Origin: a virus
DNA length: 33,832 nucleotides
Direction: 5' to 3' (one strand)
IMG/VR virus record: IMGVR_UViG_3300030333_004111
Span: 1 to 33,832 of that record
Part shown: piece after piece, positions 19,216-28,490 of the stretch
How the letters are laid out: each line of letters starts with the position of its first letter
Numbering within the stretch: position 1 is the first letter of the stretch
Made by a program: the position numbers and the translations under genes
The notes under the pieces: model-generated
The model's input: only the letters and a program-made list of their open reading frames with translations
Told to the model about the DNA's origin: nothing
Database searches by the model: none

Positions 19216-20645
19216 TGGAGAGTGAAGTACGAAAAAAATTATCCGAAAAGCTTCTTAAATCAGTTAATGCAGAAGTAAATAGGAAAAATAGAAGAAGTCT
19301 ATTTGGAAGACCTCAAGTTTTATTTTTAGAAGATTTAAACTTTATTCAAGAAGCTATAGACGAGTTAAATAGCAGATATGTTCAAGAGTTTGGAAAGTTC
19401 GGAGCTATAAAAGTAGGCGCCGAAGAACTAAAAATCGCAAGGGATCTAGCAAAGCCTTTTCAAGAGAGGTATGCTAAAAAGGGTAAAAGATTTAAGGACG
19501 GTCCCGATAGTGTTCAAAATACTATTGCATATAATAGATTGGAACATTTAAAAGATGGAACTACTGATAAAATTAATGCAGGTAAGGCTTTTATTGTAGG
19601 AAGTTTTTATAGTTTAGGAACCTTAAAAAGAAAAATTGTTGATGCAATTGCATCAGGAGTTTTAACAGATGCCCAGCTAAAGAAGTTAAAGTCCAGTATT
19701 GATAGGGGCCACGGCGGAGGAAAAGGAAACGCTGTCTCAAATATGACTTTGCAGGGTGGCTTGAAAGCTTTATCAACAGCAGTTGGGGACGACGAAAGGC
19801 TAGATGGAATAAAGGAAGCTTTCAAATCCTTTATTCAAGCAGGCATAGATGACGGTACAATAGATGAGCAAATAGGAGACGAGGTAGCAAAAGTCATAAT
19901 TAATTATGATACTAATGTTACTAAAACTAGTGGGATTAGTGCAAAATACGTCCCATTTATTGTTTATCAAAATAAGTATGAAAATAGAGGTGTAGAGGCA
20001 GCAAGGGATAAGCAAATTCTAAAAATTGCCAGAGACTTCTTCGAATCAATAGGAGCCGAAGAAATAGTTGGACTAGAAGGCTCTAGCAGTGTTAGGGATA
20101 AAGTAATAGCTAGGGCTATAAAACCGATTATAGATGTAAAAATGGCTGGAAAGTCTATAAAATTAGAAAAAAAGATAGACCCCAGAAAAATAAAATTTAG
20201 TACTAAAGGACGAGCAGAAGCAAAAAATAAAGCTTCAGGCAAGCCAGGTGGAAGAGGAGTTACCCCTAATAAAAAACAAGCTGCCAAGCCTGCGAGAGGA
20301 AGAGTAGCTCAGGCAAAACAAAGTACAGTTTCTTTAGCGACTATACTAGCAGTTTTAAATTCAAGACTGCCAGATACTGTAGCAGGTAATATGGGTGAGC
20401 CCGCACTTGTAAACAGAACTGGAACTTTTGCAGGTAGTGTACGAGCAACAGATGTTACTCAAACTCCTCAAGGGTTCCCTAGTGTAGGGTATACCTATGA
20501 GAAGCAGCCTTACCAAGTCTTTGAGAGTACCAGCGGAACTAAATTTGCTGATCTTCGAAGAGACCCAAGACCTCTAATTGATAAGTCTATTAGAGAAATA
20601 ATGGCCGAATACTTTATAGGAAGAATTTATACTAGGAGAGAATAG
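19215..20645 (+). CDS. Large neck protein with gp10-like C-terminal domain
   Basis: The 476-residue protein has a C-terminal part (about residues 380-476: LVNRTGTFAGSVRATDVTQ, GFPSVGYTYEKQPYQVFE, DPRPLIDKSIREIM) resembling HK97 gp10-type head-closure/tail-completion proteins. The first 330 residues are helical and unlike any connector I know, including Gly/Lys-rich patches and a Lys/Ala/Pro-rich linker (GKPGGRGVTPNKKQAAKPARG) before the C-terminal domain. Typical gp10 homologues have 110-160 residues, so this is an unusual extension. It sits between adaptor and tail terminator, as expected for a neck protein. Confidence 0.7.
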   Translation: MESEVRKKLSEKLLKSVNAEVNRKNRRSLFGRPQVLFLEDLNFIQEAIDELNSRYVQEFGKFGAIKVGAEELKIARDLAKPFQERYAKKGKRFKDGPDSVQNTIAYNRLEHLKDGTTDKINAGKAFIVGSFYSLGTLKRKIVDAIASGVLTDAQLKKLKSSIDRGHGGGKGNAVSNMTLQGGLKALSTAVGDDERLDGIKEAFKSFIQAGIDDGTIDEQIGDEVAKVIINYDTNVTKTSGISAKYVPFIVYQNKYENRGVEAARDKQILKIARDFFESIGAEEIVGLEGSSSVRDKVIARAIKPIIDVKMAGKSIKLEKKIDPRKIKFSTKGRAEAKNKASGKPGGRGVTPNKKQAAKPARGRVAQAKQSTVSLATILAVLNSRLPDTVAGNMGEPALVNRTGTFAGSVRATDVTQTPQGFPSVGYTYEKQPYQVFESTSGTKFADLRRDPRPLIDKSIREIMAEYFIGRIYTRRE

Positions 20646-21097
20646 TGGCAACAAGAGATTATGTATCTAAGCGAGCAAATATTATAGCAGCTCTTGCCAC
20701 GGAGCTAAAGAAAATAAATGGAGCAGGTCAATTTTTAGTTGATCTTAATAACAATGTTTCTACTCGGTTGATGTTTTGGGATGAAGTGGATGATTTTCCC
20801 TGTGTACATTTAAATGCCGGAAGTGAGACCAGAACATATCAAGGAGCAGGGTATAAAGACAGGTTCCTTGCAGTTACAATACGATGTTATGTAAATGAAG
20901 AAGATGCGCAAATGTCGCTGAACGCTTTAATGGAAGATATTGAAACAGTAATTGAAAATAGCAACACTCTTCAATATACAGATAAGCAAAATCAAATATA
21001 TAATGTCCAACAAATGTCGATCATCAGTATCGATACTGATGAAGGCGTACTAGAGCCATACGGTGTAGGAGAAATCTTAATCGAGGTTCGTTATTAG
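20645..21097 (+). CDS. Tail terminator protein
   Basis: A GTG start overlapping the previous stop (TAGTG) opens a 150-residue frame. It has an N-terminal helix (ANIIAALATELKKIN), a central beta strand segment FPCVHLNAGSETRTY, the pattern KDRFLAVTIRCYV, then a helix (DAQMSLNALMEDIETVIE) and a final EVRY strand: the alpha/beta plan of gpU-type tail terminators, which cap the tail tube and join it to the head. Position between neck and tail-tube genes supports it. Confidence 0.8.
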   Translation: MATRDYVSKRANIIAALATELKKINGAGQFLVDLNNNVSTRLMFWDEVDDFPCVHLNAGSETRTYQGAGYKDRFLAVTIRCYVNEEDAQMSLNALMEDIETVIENSNTLQYTDKQNQIYNVQQMSIISIDTDEGVLEPYGVGEILIEVRY

Positions 21098-21158
21098 AAA
21101 ATACTGGCACGAACAAACGTTCACGTCCAAGTCTTTTCAAGTTTCATAGGAGAAAACT

Positions 21159-22436
21159 ATGGCACAACAATTATACTTTAGCCGCGACTCCAAAATGTGG
21201 ATTGAGTTCGACGGTGTAGTATGGGAAGTACCTGTTCTAGACGGTTTTAGCTTTTCTCAATCTACTAATAGTTCGGAAATAACGTTGGCAGAAATGGAGA
21301 GCTCGGCAGGAGTTAGTAGAAGGGGTCGTAGAGCTTTTAACGACTCTTTGGCACCTGGCGAATGGTCTTTCTCAACCTATATTCGTCCGTTTGTATCTGC
21401 AGGTAATGGGTTCGCAGGTAGCAACAGAGACGCGGACGGGGCAGCAGAAGTTCATGCTGTGGAAGAAATTTTATGGGCAATGCTAGCAGGAGCTAAAAAC
21501 TATAACACTAGCACTTACGCATACGATGCAGCAGACACAGGTCCTACAGCGGTTACTACACCGGCTGCAACACAGAGTGTTGTTAGTTTCGCAGGATCCA
21601 ACTCTTCTACTCTTGGTACTTTTAATATTTACTTTGTACTAGGTAACGCTAACCAACTTGTATATAAATTAGAAGGATGTACAGCAAACGAAGCGTCTAT
21701 TGATTTTGATATTGATGGTATTGCTACTGTTGCATGGTCAGGTAACTCTAATCAAGTTATTGACTTTACTGCTAACACAAGTTTTGCTACCTCAGCTCCT
21801 ACAAGTGGTGCAGGTTCAGCAGTTGGGGATGTACACATCGATACTGATGATTCTAATAAACTGTCAGTAGTATTAACCGCAAACGGCGGCTCTCATACTC
21901 CAGTTATTAGGGAAGCTGTTTTAGATACTACTAACTTTATTCGTAATCGACTTACTCAGTTAACTATAGTCCCTGCTTCTACCGACCCGGACGGTGATGG
22001 CGCTAACGAGCTGGCAGCAAGCTATACGGTAACACTTACTGGTGGAAACATTACAATAAGTAATAATATTACTTATATCACTCCAGAAGAATTGGGTCAG
22101 GTAAACATACCTATTGGTCATGTAACAGGAACAAGGGCAGTTTCCGGATCCATGACTTGTTACTTAGTAGATGATACTTCGAACGCAACTTCGTCAAGAG
22201 ATTTGTTTAATAATTTGCAGGCTTTGCAGAATGTTGTAACAAATGACTTTACTTTGACATTTAAGATTGGTGGATCTACGGCAAGCACTAAGAGATTGGA
22301 AGTAGCTATGCCTAACTGTCACTTGGAAATACCCACCCACTCTGTGGAAGATGTTATTTCTCTTGAGACTAACTTTATGTCTCTACCAACTACTATTGAT
22401 GATAAAGACGAAGTAACCTTAACCTATAAGGTTTAA
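21159..22436 (+). CDS. Major tail (tube) protein, large form
   Basis: The 425-residue protein begins MAQQLYFSRDSKMWIEFDG with VPVLDGFSFSQSTNSSEITL, a typical tail-tube start, and has PGEWSFSTYIRPF. Two Ig- or beta-sandwich-like stretches follow in the middle (about 140-270), and the C-terminal part GTRAVSGSMTCYLVDD ... LEIPTHSVEDVISLETNFMSLPT is again typical of tube proteins. Standard tube proteins are near 150-250 residues, so the middle is likely an added surface domain. It is followed by a terminator, so it is transcribed as an abundant unit. AGGAG lies near the ATG. Confidence 0.85.
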   Translation: MAQQLYFSRDSKMWIEFDGVVWEVPVLDGFSFSQSTNSSEITLAEMESSAGVSRRGRRAFNDSLAPGEWSFSTYIRPFVSAGNGFAGSNRDADGAAEVHAVEEILWAMLAGAKNYNTSTYAYDAADTGPTAVTTPAATQSVVSFAGSNSSTLGTFNIYFVLGNANQLVYKLEGCTANEASIDFDIDGIATVAWSGNSNQVIDFTANTSFATSAPTSGAGSAVGDVHIDTDDSNKLSVVLTANGGSHTPVIREAVLDTTNFIRNRLTQLTIVPASTDPDGDGANELAASYTVTLTGGNITISNNITYITPEELGQVNIPIGHVTGTRAVSGSMTCYLVDDTSNATSSRDLFNNLQALQNVVTNDFTLTFKIGGSTASTKRLEVAMPNCHLEIPTHSVEDVISLETNFMSLPTTIDDKDEVTLTYKV

Positions 22437-22457
22437 TACAAGCAGTGTATTAAGGAT

Positions 22458-22482
22458 AAAAGGGGCAAAAGCCCCTTTTTTC
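22458..22482 (+). terminator. Intrinsic terminator after the tail-tube gene
   Basis: AAAAGGGGC-AAAA-GCCCCTTTT with further T residues. Confidence 0.93.
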
Positions 22483-22504
22483 TTATACCTATAAAAAATA
22501 ATTC

Positions 22505-22533
22505 TTGACTTTTATGCTCCTGTCCAGTATAAT
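22505..22533 (+). promoter_or_regulatory. Sigma70 promoter for the second tail-tube gene and tail operon
   Basis: TTGACT (22505-22510), 17 bp, TATAAT (22528-22533). It gives a leader of about 40 nt before the ATG at 22580, without a clear Shine-Dalgarno. Confidence 0.88.
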
Positions 22534-22579
22534 GTACGTTAGATTAAAAGTGAGAAAAGACTTCTCGTAGAGTAAAAAT

Positions 22580-23473
22580 ATGGCTACCTATAATTTTAAA
22601 AGAGAAGCACAACTTTTCATCCTAAGTGGAGGAAACCGATACGATATAGATATAAGTAGTGTTAGCTTCAGTCAAACATTTTCTGGGCAGAATTATGCAG
22701 TTAAAACACTGCATGCTCAGTCAGATGTTTTTGAAGGTAGTGTAATAAATAAAGCCAATACTGCTAATTTTTCATTTATGTCTCCTGCTCTGCGAGAAGC
22801 AGATTTTACAGTATTAGAAACACTTTTAATCAATGCAACTAGTTTTGATATTTTTGTAAAGACAGAAGCTGATATTTTTAAACTTGAAACTTGTGTACTG
22901 ACAAATGGGACGTTTGTAATTAATAAATCACAACCCCTGAGTCTCGAACTACAAGGACAGGCAGTTAAGCTTACTAGAGGTGCAACTTTATCAGGAACTT
23001 TACAAAATAGATCAGCTACACGATCCTATACTATTAATCCCACAGTGGAGGCAACAGTAGGGGGATCAAGTCTAACAGACGTTGTTGCTGTTAACATGGA
23101 ATTACAAAACAGTATTGAATGGACTCCTTACACTACTGTTAATGCAGCGTTAGACGTAACTAATGCTGCAACTTCTATGTATCCTGCAGGTTTCACCATT
23201 TCTAAGAAAATCCTTTCCGGTTCCGTTACTCAATATCTTACCGACGCTAATACTAGTGGGGTACAGAGTTGGGGCACTGCCACTAGTATAACTATTAAGG
23301 CAGGCAATGGTTTATCGGGAGCGAGCTTTAAAGGCTTTTCTTTTGGGCCTGCTAATTGTTCGTTTACTAATAGAATGGGTGCAGGGGGAGATCTTTTCCT
23401 CCAAACTTATGATTGGAGACTAGTAGATAATTCTTCTAGTCTTTCTAGTATACTTAAATATGAAACTGACTGA
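22580..23473 (+). CDS. Second tail-tube-like protein
   Basis: The 297-residue product, MATYNFKREAQLFILSGG..., contains VSFSQTFSGQNYAVKTLHAQ (a tube-type first strand pair) and near the C-terminus KILSGSVTQYLTD, parallel to AVSGSMTCYLVDD in the 21159 protein, so it is a distant relative. It may form a different part of the tube, for example the distal end or the baseplate hub initiator. It starts its own promoter-led unit, while the G/T chaperones and tape measure follow. No domain outside this fold is visible. Confidence 0.7.
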   Translation: MATYNFKREAQLFILSGGNRYDIDISSVSFSQTFSGQNYAVKTLHAQSDVFEGSVINKANTANFSFMSPALREADFTVLETLLINATSFDIFVKTEADIFKLETCVLTNGTFVINKSQPLSLELQGQAVKLTRGATLSGTLQNRSATRSYTINPTVEATVGGSSLTDVVAVNMELQNSIEWTPYTTVNAALDVTNAATSMYPAGFTISKKILSGSVTQYLTDANTSGVQSWGTATSITIKAGNGLSGASFKGFSFGPANCSFTNRMGAGGDLFLQTYDWRLVDNSSSLSSILKYETD

Positions 23474-23487
23474 GGAGGTCATTCTTA

Positions 23488-23940
23488 ATGGAACTTAAAA
23501 AATTAATGGTAGATTCTAAATCCGTTTGGGTAGAATTTCCAGGATTAGATGGATTTGAAGTAGAAGTAGTTAATTTATCTAGAAAAGAGCTAACTAGCCT
23601 TAGAAAAAGATGTACTACACAAAAATTCGACAGAAAAACAAGACAACTTGTAGAAAATTTAGATGAAGACAAGTTCGTGGAAGAGTTTTCTAGGGCGAGT
23701 ATAAAAAATTGGAGAGGTCTAAAGTTACAACACCTTGAGACCTTAATATTAATTGACACCGAGGGACAAGACTTAGAAGCAGAAGTAAACTTTACTGCAG
23801 AAAATGCAGAGGCATTAGTCTCCAACTCCGCAGAATTTGATACTTGGCTCAACGAGGTAGTCTTTGACCTTGATAACTTTCGTAGCAAGTCAAAAAGAGG
23901 AGTGCCTAAAAAGACTGGAAAAGCTGTTTCAGAATCTTGA
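23488..23940 (+). CDS. Tail assembly chaperone (gpG-like)
   Basis: GAGGAGG precedes the ATG. The 150-residue protein fits the G chaperone in position: it lies between tail-tube genes and tape measure and overlaps a second frame at its 3' end. It starts MELKKLMVDSKSVWVEFPGLDGFEVEV (beta-rich) and continues with helices. G-type chaperones coat the tape measure and recruit tube proteins. Confidence 0.8.
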   Translation: MELKKLMVDSKSVWVEFPGLDGFEVEVVNLSRKELTSLRKRCTTQKFDRKTRQLVENLDEDKFVEEFSRASIKNWRGLKLQHLETLILIDTEGQDLEAEVNFTAENAEALVSNSAEFDTWLNEVVFDLDNFRSKSKRGVPKKTGKAVSES

Positions 23941-24277
23941 TACCGGAATGACTCAAGAAAGATATCTTGAGATGATGGAACAATTAGGACGAGAACCAGT
24001 GGAAGAAGAGATACCTCCAGGGTGGCAGGATCTCCCAGATACAGTAATTGATGCTATTTCTTGTTTTAATGCATTAGGGGATAGAGTTTACCCTGATATT
24101 GGGTACATGGGAAAAGATTATACCAATTTAAAATATTGGATGGAACTACATGAACCGGCAAATAAAGAATTATACCTAGAAGTCCTTGGTTGGTTGGACT
24201 CAAGAGCTATTAAAAAATCTTCTGAACAAATGAAAAGGGAGATGGAAAAGCTAAAAAGAAAATCTAGTGGCAAGTAA
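23864..24277 (+). CDS. Downstream frame of the tail chaperone pair (gpT-like), likely frameshift product
   Basis: The open frame runs to 24277 and is shifted +1 (or -2) relative to the G frame. Sequence from about residue 11 on looks like real protein (KRLEKLFQNL, MTQERYLEMMEQLGREPVEEEIPPGW, a central DAISCFNALGDRVYPDIGYMG and a Lys/Glu-rich end). Either ribosomes shift frame near the A tract at 23892-23896 to give a G-T fusion, as in most siphoviruses, or it is started from a weak ATG at 23948. The 10 bp overlap with the tape measure and the order G, T, tape measure are as in lambda. Confidence 0.7.
   Translation: MTLITFVASQKEECLKRLEKLFQNLDTGMTQERYLEMMEQLGREPVEEEIPPGWQDLPDTVIDAISCFNALGDRVYPDIGYMGKDYTNLKYWMELHEPANKELYLEVLGWLDSRAIKKSSEQMKREMEKLKRKSSGK
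23892..23896 (+). other. Candidate +1 slippage site for the G-T fusion
   Basis: Five A residues; in the G frame TCA AAA AGA. A tRNA-Lys paired to AAA (23893-23895) can re-pair perfectly one base on (23894-23896), after which GAG is read in the T frame. The next A run, CCT AAA AAG (23905-23913), is an alternative site. Confidence 0.45.
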
Positions 24278-27200
24278 CGAAGTAACCTTAACCCTTAAAA
24301 TTAATGATAATGGGACTTTAGATGTCGTTCAGAAAAAAGCTGAAGGAGCTGCGCGTTCTACAGAAAAGTTAGCGGGCGCAACCTCCAACCTAGACAAGGC
24401 TGCAAAGCCTACCTACCGCACCCTCCAAGGAACTGCGGGCACTTCCTCAAACCTTACCAAAAATTTCGCTAAACAAGCACAAGGCATACAAAACGGTCTT
24501 GTACCTGCTTATGCAACTCTTGCTGCCAATATTTTTGCTATAACAGCAGCATTCGGAGCCCTTCAGAGAGCAGAAGCAGCAAGAAAACTAGAAGAAGGTT
24601 TGACCCGAGTAGGTGATGCCGCAGGAAGAAATCTTCCTTTGGTTGCGGAGGGATTAAGAGAAATTACAGGAGCTGCCATTTCTACTGCGCAAGCAATGGA
24701 GACGGTAGCTTTTGGGTCAGGCTCAGGGTTTAGCCGAGAAACTTTAGAGGGTTTAACAAAAGTTGCTACAGGAGCTTCTCGTGCTTTGGGCAGGGATATG
24801 ACAGAATCCCTAGATAGGGTACTAAAAGGTACTGCAAAGCTAGAGCCAGAATTATTAGACGAATTAGGTATTATTGTTCGGCTTGACAAAGCTTCTGCTG
24901 AGTTTGGTGCCACTATTGGAAAAACCGCCGATCAGCTTACAATATTAGAACAACGACAAGCTTTTGCTAATGCTGTTTTAGATCAAGGTATAGAGAAGTA
25001 TGGAAGATTGGCAGAAGAAATGGATCCAAATGCTTATGACCAGTTGTCCGCTGCATTTGAAGATTTAAGTAAGAGTGCTCTTAATCTCCTTAATAATGGC
25101 CTCACTCCTATTGTCTCTACCATAGCCGGAAATAAAGCTGCTCTTACAGGAGCAATAGTACTATTTAGTAGCACAATTTCTAAACAAATGCTGCCTGCCT
25201 TATATGAAGGTGCTCAAGCTAGTGCTGAATCCGCAAATGCTTTAAAAGAGCAAGCAGAGCAGATGCAGGCAAACATTACTTCAGGCGGAAATTTACCCAA
25301 AGTTTATGATGATTTAACTAGCAAAATTAAAGACGGTACAGCTAGTCAAGACGATTACGATAAAGCATTAGGTTCTTTAAATCGTTCTATGAAAACTCAT
25401 GAATCTCAATTACATACTTTAACTAGTGCGGAAGAAATTGACACAGCCGCTATTGAGAGAAAACGAGTAAAAATGAATGAAGTGCGAGGCGCCAGAGCTG
25501 CTCTAGTAACTACTATGGAAACTCAGCTCAAAGCGAGCGCTAAAGCTACTTCTGCGACTGCAATAGAGGCAGCTTCTCAAGGTAATTTAAGAGGCGCGTA
25601 TAGGCAAACTACAGCAGCTATTGGTCAGTATATAGCTGCTCAAAAGATGGCGGCTGTAGCAGCTGGCGGAACTATAGGCGTTATGGCTAAGTTACGAATA
25701 GCTTTATTTTCTGCTGCTCTTTCCTTTAAAGTACTTGGTGCCGCAATACTAAATGCAATTCCTATAATTGGACAAATTTTATTTATAGGATCTTTACTGA
25801 TTGATTTCTTAGTCAACTGGATTGATTGGACTAATAAGACTCAAGAAGCTTTAGATAGAGCTACAGAAGCTATGGGCAGAATGGGAGATGCAGCAGAAGA
25901 CCTACAGTCCCGCATACAAATGGACCCGAGCGCAGAGTTATTAGAAACAGCTAAAACTATGGCGGGAACTTATGAGACTGCTTCTGACGCGTTCAAACAG
26001 TTAAATAAAGATATAGCTGCAATCCATACTGATGAGTTACAAGAACTTCAAGATCAAATGCTAGAAATGCAACAGATACTAGAAGGAAATCTTGATTTTG
26101 ACTGGTTCGATGCTACTCATTGGTATATGGCAGCTGCAGGGCCTCGAACTATCGGGAACTCGATGATGGAGCTGCAAGAAAGAATAGCTGCAATGAAGGC
26201 CCAAGAGAATATCAAAGGAAAAGATGTTATAGATGTTGATAAGACAAGAGCTTTTATAACTGAGTATATTCACAATTTGAAAGCATTTGGAGTTACAACT
26301 CTAGGCGCCCGAAATGATTTAGCTAAGTTAAAAGCTGACTTAAATGAAAAGACTTCGGTCGAAACTATTCAAAAAGCTTTAGATAATATAGGGGCTTCAG
26401 ACAAAGCAGTAGTGACCGCATTAGCAAACTCCGAAGGAGCCTTTACTAAGGTTCAAGAAGCAATCGCTAAATTTAAGAAAAATACAAATACTCCTTTTGA
26501 TGACGTAATTAAAGAAGTAAATACTCTTCAGAAGGAATTAACCGGATTAAACGACGCAGAAAAATCTCAAGCAATAATTGATAGGCTAGGAAAATCTTTT
26601 AAAGATGTATTTGGAAAAGACGAAGCAGCATTAACAGAGTTTAAGAATAAGTTACAGAAGAATAATGATATATTGTTAGAGTCTCCTGGACTAATAAAGA
26701 AAGCCCAACATGAACAAAAGCTCTTGAATAAGATAGCAAGTTCAGGGGGAGACGCACAAGAGGCTGCTTTAAAGAAATCAAATGAAATAGTCACTCTAAA
26801 GCGAGCTGAGTTAATAGCAGAAAAAGAAAATATTAATATGCTATTAACAGAGGAACAAGATAAAGGTAGAATAGTAGAAATAGATAAAGAATTATTAGCT
26901 TTAAAGAGACAGCTAATTAGTGATACTGAAATACAGTTACAAGCTAATATTGCTAATTTAAACTCCGAAAAGAAATTATTAGGCATTAATCATAAGATCG
27001 GTCAAGCTAAGAAAGTAATTGCAGAGGCCGAGTTTAAGCAGGCTCGTACAAACCTTAAGTTAGCAAATGCTGCGGATAAGAGTCGAAGCAGCATGGAGAT
27101 TACTCCTAGACAAGAATTCGAACTTTTCCAAAAAGAAATAGAACAAAGAAAGGGAATTATTGAAGATGAGTTTGAAAGGAAAGGCGAAGCCATTGATATG

Positions 27201-28490
27201 GAGTATAAGTTATTAGACGCCCAAGCTAGGCTACTTAGAGAGAGGTTATTAGCTGCAGGGGTAGAGACTACTAATATTGATGAATATATTTCTAAACTTG
27301 GGGAAGCCAAGCAAGCGTCTTTAGATGCAAATAAAGCTCAGTTAACACAGGCCTTAAATGAGGTAGATATACAAGCGGCTCAAAATAAAGAGAACGCAAG
27401 AAACTATGCTTTAGAGCAAGCGCAGCAGGGAGACTCAGTATCTGCAAGAATGCAGAATTTTTCTGAAGCTGGGGGAATGGAGGCTTTAGATAAGACCAGC
27501 CAAAAAGTACAAGCAGTAAGAGATATTATGAACCCAATGTTCGAGGATATGAAAAAACTCGGACCAGATGGAGAATTGCTTGCAGCTATAGGAGAAGGCG
27601 CAGGTATAATTGCATCTTCATGGACTACTGCGTTCGAAACAGCAGGTAGTAGCATGGAAAAAGCAGCAGGTATTGCCCAAGCGGTTGGGGATACTATCGG
27701 TGCTGTTAATAACATGATTCAGAAGAGTATTCAAGCTTCGATTGCTAAACTTGATAAGCAAATAGCTGCAGAGAAGAAGAGAGACGGTAAGAGTGCACAA
27801 AGTGTTGCTAAAATTCAAGCGATGGAAAAGAAAAAGGAAGCCATGCAACGAAAGGCTTTCGAAACGAACAAGAAGATGTTGATGGCTCAGACTATAGCAA
27901 ATACTGCTGCAGGTATAATGAGAGCTATTGCTGAAGGAGGTATCGCAGGAATTGTAATAGGAGCTATTATTGCTGCAATGGGTGCTGCTCAATTAGCAAT
28001 TATTGCCTCTCAGAAATTTGAAGGAGGAGGAACCTCTGCACCTCCACCTCCAAGCAAAATCAATGTTGGTAAGAGACAAACCTCAGTTGACTTAGCTACT
28101 TCTAAATCAGCATCAGGAGAGTTAGGATATTTACGAGGAGGCATGGGCACGGGCGGTCCTGAAAACTTCAAGCCTACTGGTAGGTTCTCTGGAGGAGACG
28201 CTACTGCAGGGGTAGGAGTTGTAGTGGGAGAGCAGGGTCCTGAGTTGTTTGTTCCTGAAATTCCAGGTAGAATAGAAACAAGCCCTGAAGCTGTAGTGTC
28301 CCCTCCTACGAATGTAAACTTCTCTATAAATGCAATAGATGCTGCAGGAGTTGAAGAGGTGTTAGTAAACCAAAGAGGAACTATTATAGGCATGATAAGA
28401 GAGGCTTCAAATGCCTACGGGCAACCCTTTATGGAGGATGTAGATACTTCTGTATATACGCCCTCGTCTGCAGGAGCCAGGAGCTACTAA
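24267..28490 (+). CDS. Tape measure protein
   Basis: The 1407-residue protein sets tail length; at about 0.15 nm per residue the tail would be near 210 nm. It is helical throughout, with a Lys/Ala/Thr-rich N-terminus (TLKINDNGTLDVVQKKAEG), a central hydrophobic cluster (AALSFKVLGAAILNAIPIIG, near residues 490-520), long charged coiled coils, a second hydrophobic stretch near residues 1220-1260 (GGIAGIVIGAIIAAMGAAQ) and a Gly/Pro-rich C-terminus. The hydrophobic regions probably form the channel in the host membrane. No lysozyme or peptidase motif was noticed. GTG start, overlapping the T frame by 11 bp. Confidence 0.93.
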   Translation: MASNEVTLTLKINDNGTLDVVQKKAEGAARSTEKLAGATSNLDKAAKPTYRTLQGTAGTSSNLTKNFAKQAQGIQNGLVPAYATLAANIFAITAAFGALQRAEAARKLEEGLTRVGDAAGRNLPLVAEGLREITGAAISTAQAMETVAFGSGSGFSRETLEGLTKVATGASRALGRDMTESLDRVLKGTAKLEPELLDELGIIVRLDKASAEFGATIGKTADQLTILEQRQAFANAVLDQGIEKYGRLAEEMDPNAYDQLSAAFEDLSKSALNLLNNGLTPIVSTIAGNKAALTGAIVLFSSTISKQMLPALYEGAQASAESANALKEQAEQMQANITSGGNLPKVYDDLTSKIKDGTASQDDYDKALGSLNRSMKTHESQLHTLTSAEEIDTAAIERKRVKMNEVRGARAALVTTMETQLKASAKATSATAIEAASQGNLRGAYRQTTAAIGQYIAAQKMAAVAAGGTIGVMAKLRIALFSAALSFKVLGAAILNAIPIIGQILFIGSLLIDFLVNWIDWTNKTQEALDRATEAMGRMGDAAEDLQSRIQMDPSAELLETAKTMAGTYETASDAFKQLNKDIAAIHTDELQELQDQMLEMQQILEGNLDFDWFDATHWYMAAAGPRTIGNSMMELQERIAAMKAQENIKGKDVIDVDKTRAFITEYIHNLKAFGVTTLGARNDLAKLKADLNEKTSVETIQKALDNIGASDKAVVTALANSEGAFTKVQEAIAKFKKNTNTPFDDVIKEVNTLQKELTGLNDAEKSQAIIDRLGKSFKDVFGKDEAALTEFKNKLQKNNDILLESPGLIKKAQHEQKLLNKIASSGGDAQEAALKKSNEIVTLKRAELIAEKENINMLLTEEQDKGRIVEIDKELLALKRQLISDTEIQLQANIANLNSEKKLLGINHKIGQAKKVIAEAEFKQARTNLKLANAADKSRSSMEITPRQEFELFQKEIEQRKGIIEDEFERKGEAIDMEYKLLDAQARLLRERLLAAGVETTNIDEYISKLGEAKQASLDANKAQLTQALNEVDIQAAQNKENARNYALEQAQQGDSVSARMQNFSEAGGMEALDKTSQKVQAVRDIMNPMFEDMKKLGPDGELLAAIGEGAGIIASSWTTAFETAGSSMEKAAGIAQAVGDTIGAVNNMIQKSIQASIAKLDKQIAAEKKRDGKSAQSVAKIQAMEKKKEAMQRKAFETNKKMLMAQTIANTAAGIMRAIAEGGIAGIVIGAIIAAMGAAQLAIIASQKFEGGGTSAPPPPSKINVGKRQTSVDLATSKSASGELGYLRGGMGTGGPENFKPTGRFSGGDATAGVGVVVGEQGPELFVPEIPGRIETSPEAVVSPPTNVNFSINAIDAAGVEEVLVNQRGTIIGMIREASNAYGQPFMEDVDTSVYTPSSAGARSY

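Noticed and set aside
21159-23473. Tail sheath (contractile tail)
   Set aside because: No long sheath-like protein or baseplate wedge genes; both proteins fit tube types, and the chaperone/tape measure order is that of siphoviruses.
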